This document shows, piece by piece, positions 50,801-55,675 of a stretch of DNA of 64,000 nucleotides. A model generated the notes under the pieces. The model saw only the letters and a list, made by a program, of their open reading frames with translations. It was not told the origin of the DNA and searched no databases. A program made the translations under genes and the position numbers. Position 1 is the stretch's first letter, and every line of letters begins with the position of its first letter. The stretch lies in contig VWZW01001380.1 of assembly GCA_013397115.1 (NCBI GenBank), forward strand, positions 131,167 through 195,166. Direction: 5' to 3'. This DNA is from Edolisoma coerulescens. Its lineage: Eukaryota > Chordata > Aves > Passeriformes > Campephagidae.

Positions 50801-52891
50801 GCACCATCCTGTAGGATACATCAATAAAATCCCCATGCCTTCCACCGAGAGCCCCAAAAGTTTAAATATAAGACGTGATTGACAAAGAACAGTGAGTCTG
50901 GCCCCTGAGCTCACATATGGTTTTGGTGTATTCATTTGCTCTTGCTGCCAAGTGAATGTTAGGAACACACCTGCCTGGACACCTGAATTCTCCCTGCAGA
51001 GGCAGTTTGGAGGGAGAAGATCTGATCTCCTTGAAGTGCAGTCAGACCCTTCATTCAGAGCTGACACACAGCTAAGAAGGGAGTGAGTTCCATAGGGTGA
51101 AGTAGGTGGGAAGGGAACTAAACTCATCTACCCTGGGGTTGTATTTACAGCAAGAGAGATGGATAATATCAAATATTCCTTTTCTTCAGCTCTGAATTTA
51201 GAACCATAGAATCATTTAGTTTGGAAAAGATCTCCAAGATTGAGTCCAACCATGAATCCAGAACTATCAAGCCCAAAGGCAGAGTCCCAGCCACAGGACA
51301 AGGCTCTGCTTCCTTGTCACACAGCCTGCTTGCAAGTGAGCTTGCTCTGGGATGTTGGGTCACCATCTGACACTGAGGAAACTTACATCACATACCTGTA
51401 GGACTGCCCTGGCTCCTCTGCCTCTTCCTTACTTTAGGAAATAATAGCCCGACATGCACCTCTAAGAAGCACAACCCAGGGAAAGACAATGTAGGAAAAT
51501 TCACTGACTGTTCTCTGAGTTTCAGGTTAGTGAAGAAATTGGTCTCTGAGAAAAGTGACTGGGTTCCCTCCAGTATATTGCAGCCAGCAGAGGGGGACAG
51601 TAACAACATAATTAAGAGCAGCAATGCAGGTAATAGAGAAAATGTGTTACTGGTTTGCTTTTTTTTCTCCATACTGAAAAAGGATGTGATGGTAAAAAAA
51701 AAAAAAGTGATAAAAAGTGCACTTTCTGTATTAAAGTGCTCACCTGAGTGCATGTCTGTGCTGCAGTCTCTGGTTACATGGCTGAGCTAACCTGACATTT
51801 GGTGCCTGTGTGTCAGAGATAGTCAGGCACAGCAGCTTTCCTTGGCCTGGTTTATTGTTTTCCCCTTTCTGAGCAGAACTTGAATCTCCCATCCAACTTC
51901 TATGGCTACCAGTACTCAGGCTGGCTGCTTTATAGCTAGCCCAAGTGTCTCACACACAGGGTGTGCCTGCAGGACAGCTTTGATCCTGGCACGTATGGAG
52001 TTTGGACATAGATCAGCATCAGGGCTGTGCTTCTGGCCTAGGTTTGAAAACATGAAAATGTAATGAACCATTACTGCCTTCATCATATTTCACAGCTGGC
52101 TCTAAAAGCTGGAGGAAGGGCTGCTCTGGCATGATTTCAGCCAAATCAGCACTAAAAGCCATCCATTCTCAGCTTTGGTTCTGACCTAACACCCAAACAG
52201 GTTGCACTGGAAAAGCTGAATCTGAGCAACTCTGCAGATCAAAGGTTTACAATTTTAGACTAAAATTTGTCCATCCTTACATATAATTTACCAAAATGTG
52301 TCCTGCTTTTCTTCTGGTAGCAGAAGAAAGCAAAATCTGGCACAGCCATTCCCTGGGGATCTGTGATGGAGAGCTAACAGCACTTTATTCTGAGTTACTG
52401 ATCTCTTTTGATTTTTTTTTTTTTTTGTTCAGTTTGTTAAGGTGGAGCAAATCCTTTTTGAACCTTGGGATTCTTTGCTGTGGTGTAAAGGGAGTTTGGT
52501 AATTGCTGCTCCTTCACCTCCACAGCAGGTCAGTCCTCTCCTCACCAGCCCAACTATGGCTCTCATTCCACTGGCATGTCCAGTGCTTCAAAAGAAAAAC
52601 AAAGCCAGGCACACATTACAGTTACACACCAGAAGAGCCTCCCTTGCCTTTTGTGAAGGAATTAGGAGAGCAGTAGAATTGTGATTTTATGTTTTATTTT
52701 ATTTCAGGCTTTTAGCAAAGAACCTCAAGACTGTAGATGGAAAATCCTGTAGACATATTGTAGTGACAATGCCCATGTCCTCCTTTTCAGACACGTACAA
52801 CGATTCCTGCAGCACAGCCTCTGTAGAGTCAGACACGAAGGAAAGTGAGGTGGCCAAAAGCTTCCCAGCAGAACAGAGGGCTGGCAGCTGA
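14789..52891 (+). CDS. MCF2L2: MCF2L2 (Dbl-family RhoGEF), 3' part of gene, 19 exons
   Basis: Guanine nucleotide exchange factor of the DBL/MCF2L family, expected to load GTP onto Rho-type GTPases at membranes. Joined exons: 14789-14855, 15989-16104, 17395-17464, 22161-22253, 22763-22855, 25050-25175, 29269-29490, 30750-30842, 31246-31324, 33823-33895, 36985-37085, 40937-41032, 43600-43689, 45824-45877, 47546-47632, 49735-49853, 50404-50516, 51526-51629 and 52716-52891. All introns are GT-AG and phases match throughout. In the roughly 656 residues encoded here, DH spans about 1-183, PH about 195-312, a Ser/Lys-rich linker follows, SH3 is about 528-590, and a 58-residue tail ends at TGA. The 5' exons (CRAL-TRIO, spectrin-like) are outside the window. 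Domain order and many motifs match MCF2L closely. The MCF2L2 call rests on LAMP3 lying directly downstream in the same direction, as at human 3q27. The paralogue MCF2L is the only serious alternative. Confidence 0.88.
14856..15988 (+). other. MCF2L2 intron (1.1 kb)
   Basis: GT-AG intron inside the DH domain. I see no repeat, RNA gene or extra exon in it. Confidence 0.85.
15989..16104 (+). CDS. MCF2L2: MCF2L2 exon: DH domain, second segment
   Basis: Follows ctctgcag. It begins GYASEMENPN, contains KKEILFGNLPEIYDFH (the DH core around the conserved region that faces the GTPase) and ends with two bases of an Arg codon before gtacgt. A shadow frame over the same bases starts at an ATG, but only this frame continues the DH domain. 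Confidence 0.92.
16105..17394 (+). other. MCF2L2 intron (1.3 kb)
   Basis: GT-AG intron, moderately AT-rich. No recognisable repeat or RNA gene. Confidence 0.85.
17395..17464 (+). CDS. MCF2L2: MCF2L2 exon: DH domain, third segment
   Basis: A strong polypyrimidine acceptor (ctccctctcag) leads into the last base of the split Arg codon, then IFLKEIENCIENPELLAR and CFLKR before gtaagt. It ends in phase 0. It is the DH helix between the LFGN segment and the YEKYCQN segment. Confidence 0.92.
17465..22160 (+). other. MCF2L2 intron (4.7 kb)
   Basis: GT-AG intron. It has AT-rich stretches and short homopolymer runs near 21840. A 152-codon frame on the minus strand (20930-21388) resembles nothing I know. 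No RNA gene or mobile element recognised. Confidence 0.85.
22161..22253 (+). CDS. MCF2L2: MCF2L2 exon: DH domain, fourth segment
   Basis: Follows tttcttgcag, phase 0 at both ends. It encodes KEDLQ then IYEKYCQNKPRSEALW, a signature of the MCF2/MCF2L subfamily DH domain, ending SIFFQ before gtggaat. Length is exactly 31 codons. Confidence 0.93.
22254..22762 (+). other. MCF2L2 intron (0.5 kb)
   Basis: Short GT-AG intron between two DH exons. Nothing else seen. Confidence 0.85.
22763..22855 (+). CDS. MCF2L2: MCF2L2 exon: DH conserved region 3
   Basis: Follows tctcctacag, phase 0 at both ends, 31 codons. It encodes ECQRKLDHK followed by LSLDAYLLKPVQRITKY and QLLLK, the most conserved DH helix, which forms much of the GTPase-binding surface. 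Donor is gtaag. Confidence 0.95.
22856..25049 (+). other. MCF2L2 intron (2.2 kb)
   Basis: GT-AG intron. It contains a T homopolymer run around 23537-23553 and nothing else recognisable. Confidence 0.85.
25050..25175 (+). CDS. MCF2L2: MCF2L2 exon: end of DH domain
   Basis: Follows ttttttaatcag, 42 codons in phase 0. It starts EMLKCSKNSEG, continues LEEALATMLDIIKSVNDSMH and ends IAITGYE before gtaatt. The Asn-Asp in VNDSMH lies in the last DH helix and is part of the GTPase contact surface. IAITGY is the DH-PH hinge typical of MCF2L proteins. Confidence 0.93.
25176..29268 (+). other. MCF2L2 intron (4.1 kb)
   Basis: GT-AG intron at the DH-PH border. It contains the 31-bp tandem duplication at 28014-28075 and a short ATT/ATC-rich run near 28428. 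No RNA gene or interspersed repeat recognised. Confidence 0.85.
28014..28075 (+). repeat. 31-bp tandem duplication (two copies)
   Basis: Bases 28014-28044 and 28045-28075 are adjacent copies differing at two positions. The shared core reads acaaacacccacagtcc (copies differ just before it). No coding meaning; it lies within an intron. Confidence 0.85.
29269..29490 (+). CDS. MCF2L2: MCF2L2 exon: DH-PH linker and first half of PH domain
   Basis: The longest exon seen (74 codons, phase 0), after gcctgctag. It encodes GDVSE then LGKLLMQGSFNVWTDH, the first PH strands, and KVKDLARFKPMQRHLFLY and LLFCKKREEN, the central PH strands. It ends NSLK before gtaata. In Dbl proteins this PH domain packs on DH and binds phosphoinositides. 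Confidence 0.95.
29491..30749 (+). other. MCF2L2 intron (1.3 kb)
   Basis: GT-AG intron. Overlapping minus-strand open frames (29537-29981) resemble nothing I know and I treat them as chance. Confidence 0.85.
30750..30842 (+). CDS. MCF2L2: MCF2L2 exon: second half of PH domain
   Basis: Follows ttgaaacag, 31 codons in phase 0. It encodes MSTVGITENVKGDNKKFEIW and then YNGREEVYIIQ before gtaatg. The GDxKKFEIWY block is conserved across MCF2-family PH domains. Confidence 0.94.
30843..31245 (+). other. MCF2L2 intron (0.4 kb)
   Basis: Short GT-AG intron within the PH domain. Nothing else seen. Confidence 0.85.
31246..31324 (+). CDS. MCF2L2: MCF2L2 exon: C-terminal helix of PH domain
   Basis: Follows ttgttctcag. 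It encodes ASSVELK then NTWISEIRKVLTGQLEACR, which carries the invariant Trp of the PH C-terminal helix. It ends in phase 1 before gtaagg. Confidence 0.94.
31325..33822 (+). other. MCF2L2 intron (2.5 kb)
   Basis: GT-AG intron containing a degraded CR1 fragment near 32855-33030. It ends in a strong T-rich acceptor tract (ttttttttaacag). Confidence 0.85.
32855..33030 (-). mobile_element. CR1 LINE 3' fragment, degraded
   Basis: The + strand reads as reverse-complemented CR1: agatcatacgattctagaat, then a gggacctcaggacatca segment and ctgctcagagcaag, then aagaacctccaaggacg. These follow the order of the CR1 3' end. Borders are approximate and the copy is strongly diverged. Confidence 0.6.
33823..33895 (+). 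CDS. MCF2L2: MCF2L2 exon: post-PH linker
   Basis: Enters in phase 1, completing Glu, and reads EASQLHQRITESVYHAP then MDSSNAS. It ends with two bases of an Arg codon before gtaact. ACREASQ at this junction also occurs just after the PH domain of MCF2L. Confidence 0.88.
33896..36984 (+). other. MCF2L2 intron (3.1 kb)
   Basis: GT-AG intron. It holds a 9-bp perfect palindrome with a 3-base loop at 35544-35564 (catttcatt / aatgaaatg) and some unassigned open frames. No recognisable repeat family. Confidence 0.8.
36985..37085 (+). CDS. MCF2L2: MCF2L2 exon: Ser/Asn-rich linker
   Basis: Follows ggtatagcag. The first base completes Arg, then KSSSIYENKSETSNVEA and NRNSSPSARQKR. It ends in phase 1 before gtagga. 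Low-complexity linker with many Ser residues. The reading frame is fixed by the phase of both neighbours. Confidence 0.85.
37086..40936 (+). other. MCF2L2 intron (3.9 kb)
   Basis: GT-AG intron. The first kilobase is very A/T-rich with many A and T runs. It contains a long CR1 fragment at about 38676-39255. No extra exon was needed for phase continuity. Confidence 0.82.
38676..39255 (-). mobile_element. CR1 LINE fragment, extended copy
   Basis: The + strand follows the reverse complement of CR1 over about 580 bases. Recognisable blocks in order are ctgctcaaagcagggtctgc, ttgctcacagccatgtcc, tcctgtcactgggctccact, ccttttcttctccaggctg, gatcacctcc and gcagcccaggatgctgttgg. On the minus strand the frame reads AKKANSILGCIS and EVILPLFSA, the end of CR1 reverse transcriptase. 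The copy has an internal deletion and stops, so it is dead. Confidence 0.88.
40937..41032 (+). CDS. MCF2L2: MCF2L2 exon: conserved RKRFTLQG linker motif
   Basis: Follows ctctcctag, phase 1 in and out. It reads VDASSSLNLERTA then LARKRFTLQGLSNRRAPPK. The ARKRFTLQG block is shared with MCF2L, where it lies in the PH-SH3 linker, which strongly supports the frame. Donor is gtaaaa. Confidence 0.9.
41033..43599 (+). other. MCF2L2 intron (2.6 kb) with one possible extra exon
   Basis: GT-AG intron. It contains the candidate stop-containing exon at 42176-42228, listed separately. No recognised repeat. Confidence 0.82.
42176..42228 (+). CDS. Possible alternative MCF2L2 exon ending in an in-frame stop
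   Basis: Acceptor ttgtattcag is followed, in the phase 1 supplied by the exon at 40937, by VLQAVKRSSEEFEPPQL and then TAG at 42226-42228, directly before a GT. It is spliceable and in phase, with a charged exon-like composition, but inclusion would end the protein before the SH3 domain. It may be an alternative terminal exon, a decay-triggering exon, or chance. Confidence 0.3.
43600..43689 (+). CDS. MCF2L2: MCF2L2 exon: Ser-rich linker
   Basis: Follows tgttctcccag, phase 1 in and out, 90 bases. It reads DPESK, DREVTRRFSLASSI and STTVNASAVTK before gtactg. RRFS resembles a basophilic kinase site (inference). The symmetric phase would let it be skipped without a frameshift. Confidence 0.85.
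43690..45823 (+). other. MCF2L2 intron (2.1 kb)
   Basis: GT-AG intron. It contains a weak exon-like segment at 44798-44862, described in the findings. No repeat recognised. Confidence 0.8.
45824..45877 (+). CDS. MCF2L2: MCF2L2 exon: conserved KRHEIKSDPTP motif
   Basis: Only 54 bases, after gttcctgcag, phase 1 in and out. It reads KVKRHEIKSDPTPLGFEG before gtagga. The near-identical KRHExKSDPTP motif stands at the same place in MCF2L, so this tiny exon is well supported. Confidence 0.92.
45878..47545 (+). other. MCF2L2 intron (1.7 kb)
   Basis: GT-AG intron. No repeat, RNA gene or extra exon seen. Confidence 0.82.
47546..47632 (+). CDS. MCF2L2: MCF2L2 exon: possible cassette exon in the linker
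   Basis: Follows tcctgtcacag, 87 bases, phase 1 in and out. It reads DAFENTILAQTKCNAGS and TTRSVPRSASQTG before gtaaac. I know no counterpart in MCF2L, where the SDPTP segment runs straight into the GW segment. The exon looks optional and can be skipped in frame. Confidence 0.8.
47633..49734 (+). other. MCF2L2 intron (2.1 kb)
   Basis: GT-AG intron. No recognisable repeat or RNA gene. Minus-strand open frames at 48210-48471 resemble nothing known. Confidence 0.82.
49735..49853 (+). CDS. MCF2L2: MCF2L2 exon: acidic linker before SH3
   Basis: Follows the purine-rich acceptor tctcttttgaaaag, enters in phase 1 and ends in phase 0. It reads GWPSRQMPSLDTFEDFEA then IPSSMDELSNSSDLEEE and TNPNN before gtaatt. 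The acidic Ser-rich run ahead of SH3 parallels the GW...SSDAEED segment of MCF2L. Confidence 0.88.
49854..50403 (+). other. MCF2L2 intron (0.55 kb)
   Basis: Short GT-AG intron. Nothing else seen. Confidence 0.85.
50404..50516 (+). CDS. MCF2L2: MCF2L2 exon: first half of SH3 domain
   Basis: Follows tttcattcattttag. It reads GSNLFRVEGSFDS then LEDGDLVQFVQEGENGQ, and its last two bases begin the conserved SH3 Trp codon (TG|G). The acidic RT loop and the DGDLVQFVQEG diverging turn match the MCF2L SH3. The usual ALYDY motif is degenerate (VEGSFDS). Donor is gtgagt. Confidence 0.92.
50517..51525 (+). other. MCF2L2 intron (1.0 kb)
   Basis: GT-AG intron splitting the SH3 domain. A CR1 fragment lies in it at about 51199-51300. 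Confidence 0.85.
51199..51300 (-). mobile_element. CR1 LINE 3' end fragment
   Basis: The + strand carries agaaccatagaatcatttag, then tttggaaaagatctccaag and gagtccaaccatgaatccag, the reverse complement of the CR1 3' terminus. It is short, with uncertain right border. Confidence 0.75.
51526..51629 (+). CDS. MCF2L2: MCF2L2 exon: second half of SH3 domain
   Basis: Follows ctgagtttcag. The first base completes the SH3 Trp codon, then LVKKLVSEKSDWVPSSIL, with the WVPSSIL motif that forms the end of the ligand groove, then QPAEGDSNNIIKSSNA. It ends in phase 1 before gtaata. At 104 bases it is not a multiple of three, so skipping it changes frame unless compensated (see the next exon). Confidence 0.92.
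51630..52707 (+). other. MCF2L2 last intron (1.1 kb)
   Basis: GT-AG intron with A runs near 51686 and T runs near 52411. It ends with two closely spaced acceptors (AG at 52706-52707 and 52714-52715). Confidence 0.85.
52716..52891 (+). CDS. MCF2L2: MCF2L2 terminal coding exon
   Basis: With the acceptor gcttttag, phase 1 is completed to Ala and the frame reads KNLKTVDGKSCRHIVV, then SSFSDTYNDSCSTASVE, ending AEQRAGS and TGA at 52889-52891. A second acceptor eight bases upstream (atttcag, exon start 52708) gives GGF and stop (TAG at 52713) when joined to the SH3 exon at 51526. Joined directly to the exon at 50404 it instead completes Trp and enters this same tail in frame. The full-tail form is chosen because it keeps both the SH3 domain and the long open frame. 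Confidence 0.75.
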
Positions 52892-54946
52892 ACAGCAGGA
52901 CCAGCCTTCCTCAGGACCCTGTCCGCCTGTCTGTATCTTGGGTGGACACTGGATCAAAGTTGCCTTTCTCACAAGCTCTGAGGTTCATAATTCACTAAAA
53001 TTTTATCAACATGAACAGATGAGAACTGTGCTGTCCACCTGGCAAGCTGGGAAAAACTAACTTGAAAGGAGCATTAAACATCCAGAAAACATCAAACCTA
53101 CCTTCAGTATTAGAGGAGAAAAATGCTTCTTGCATTGATTATCAAACTGTTTCAGAAGATGTGGCCTAAATTAGGTCGACAGCAGAGCTGAAGAGTTTCT
53201 ATGCACGCACCTTTTGGCAACTTTGCTTGAGCACCACATCACTGCAGAGGGGCACGTGGTGGTTACGAGTCCTTGCTCCACCCTGGGGTCACCTGGAGGT
53301 TTTTCCATTCGCTTGCCTCTGGCTGTGCCTTCCCTGTGCTCCTTAATTCCAGCTGATACATCATCACAAATGTGCCCTTTTTTGCTGTCGGTCAACACCA
53401 AAAACACCCCACTTGAGGGTGGCTGTGGAAAGGAAACTTCTGTCTGGGACCATCAGAGAGGCTCCGTGCAGCCGTGACGCGACTCCTCCGCGGTGGCGCG
53501 GGCCGGGCCTGCTGCACACAGCGTTCCAACCTCGGAGTGCTGCAGGTGGCAGCTCCTGGCTGCGAGGTGCAGGGCTCAGCAGGGAAGTAAAGATGTGTAA
53601 CAGCTACTGTGACAAAGAACACTTTGAACCCTTTTTACAATCTAAGTCATTCCTCTGCCCCCCTTACGGTCTCTGGTTGCTGGATCACAACCCTTTGCAT
53701 TTGGTGCCCAGAATTCAATTGAATGCCATTTACTGTCACATGTTTGAGTAGACTGCATGCTTTCCTTGTGTGCTGGGCTATGAGTAGATACATTTCACCC
53801 CCCCATTTGGAATATACTTAAGCATTGCAAATAGGCAGTGAGCATTAGATGCTCCAATGAGTGGATAAGGTGTTGTTGTTAAATACTTCTTTCCAGGACG
53901 TTTGATGAAAGGACTGTACCAAATCTCTGTCACATAAGGATGTAATGTATAATATAAAGTGGTTACAGATGTTATGATTGCTATAGAAGCCATTAGCTCA
54001 TTTAGAGCAGCTGTTAAGGCATGAAGGCATTTTGATGGTAATTGGGTCTTAGGTCCCACAAAAGCTGCTAGTACTTTAGTAAAGATAAATATTGACTAAG
54101 GGTTGCAAACAGGCAAAGATCAGTCTGGTAAAAATGAACCCAGAAGAAGCTCAAGAGTGAGTGAGTGGCTTTCACTCTTAGGGATGTTTTATTTAACCCT
54201 CAGACTAGTGGTGCTTTATGTAAATAACAAAGGGCACTAAAAGCACTAAAAATGGAGATGAAGCAAAACCAAAACCCACTCTTTACTAATTGAGCCTCTG
54301 AGCAAAGCAGTAGGTGTGTGTATCATTTCTGTTCTCACCTTTGCAGGAACTCAGATGTTTTCCTTTGTGTCTCAGTGGAGGCTGGTGTTGCAAGTACCTT
54401 AGTGAGTGAGTCAGGATAGCTGTGAAGCAGGTAGATAGTCTTGTTTGAGAAAAAGCCTTGCAGCAGGTAAAGGCTTACTCAGATTTTTTGCCTGTGAAGA
54501 TTTATTGCTTGATTATAAGTTGCACTATGGTGATTGTTTCCCATGGCTCTTCTAACCCTCCATATCTAAACTCTGTGATTTTTGACATTTTCTGTTCATG
54601 ACTTAAGGACCTGAGAGTTCTGTACCTTTCTGGAAGCTATTTGTGTCCTACAAAGGTAGGAGCCTGCCTGTGTTGGTCATTTACCTCAAAAATGACATGT
54701 AGGCTCTCAGGAACATGAATCCTCTTGGTCTACTGTGGTTTTCAGCATCTTGCAGGAAAAATTGATTCCTTTCAGTCCCCTAAGGAAATATGCAGTGACA
54801 TTTTCTTATAGTGCAATTACTTTATCCTCTCCCTAAAATAAGTTCATTCTGATTTCTCTATTACTTTTAGTAATTTTTGCACAGTAACAGTGCTGCTGTC
54901 TACCCCTGCCCTAAGCATAGGAGAGGGAAGGGCTAGGGAGCTTTGA
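52892..54946 (+). other. MCF2L2 3' untranslated region and downstream spacer
   Basis: No AATAAA hexamer was found after the stop codon. The first plausible poly(A) signal is ATTAAA at 53073-53078. A CpG-dense patch of about 110 bases lies at 53464-53570 in otherwise CpG-poor DNA. The rest shows no gene or repeat. Confidence 0.6.
53073..53078 (+). terminator. Candidate MCF2L2 poly(A) signal (ATTAAA)
   Basis: The common variant hexamer ATTAAA lies about 180 bases after the MCF2L2 stop codon. The use of this site is inferred; a longer 3'UTR with a non-canonical signal is possible. Confidence 0.4.
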
Positions 54947-55675
54947 TTGCACATTAGTAAGTATAGTAAGCTTTTGTGTGTGGGAGAGAGAGATGGGGAA
55001 GGGTTACCTTGGGTATATGAAACTGCCAAAACGAAGATTTGTGACATTGCTGATGGATGGAAAGATGAAAACCTGCACTTCGGAGTTTTATTTTTGAGGA
55101 ATCTCATTCTGATTGTGAAATGGCAGTGGGAAGTCTCTGAACTGAAGAAGAGAAATCAGGTATTGTCAGTCCATTTCCTACCTCTGCATGAGCAGGGTGA
55201 CAGTGTGCTGGTCCTCCTACATCCCCTGGTGCCTCAACACTTTCCTGTAAAATGGGAGCTATTGAATTTCCCACCAAATGCTAAATTTTACCACTTATGT
55301 AAAAACTGGGGACCCTACAGGGGAAAGCAAAGCATTCGACCCCATATGCCCTGCTGTGGCCCCCAAGAGTGCCAGTGGAGGCATCCTGTGGAGCAGTCTA
55401 GAGCTGGAGTGGGGAATGGGGTTACTGAAGAAAAAGGTCCTCTCCCATCTCCAGACCATCTTGTAATGGCAGCTGCGAAGGTAGGGGCTGGATTATTGCA
55501 TTCTCCTCCCTGCTTTGCTTTTGAAAACTTTTTTTTTTTTCCCCAAAATCTCATGTTTTATCCTGCTGGACCAAAGTGTGAGTCTGTCCTGCTCCATGAA
55601 TGTCCTGGGGATGACAGGTCCCTCTGTCCCGTGGCTGTGCAGCAGTGGCACAGCACTCTGGTGTTTGAGAGCTGA
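54947..55675 (+). other. Unassigned long open frame without early ATG
   Basis: A 242-codon frame opens right after a TGA at 54944-54946. It contains no ATG in its first half. Parts are hydrophobic or rich in His, Pro and Trp (for example FLRNLILIVKWQWEV). I recognise no family. It may be chance, an old gene or repeat remnant, or an exon of an unknown transcript. It is not called as a gene. Confidence 0.25.

Noticed and set aside
14789..52891. Calling the GEF gene MCF2L instead of MCF2L2
   Set aside because: The DH, PH and SH3 motifs are similar to MCF2L, but the downstream gene is LAMP3, not F7, which fits the MCF2L2 locus. Some doubt remains and is noted in the gene entry.
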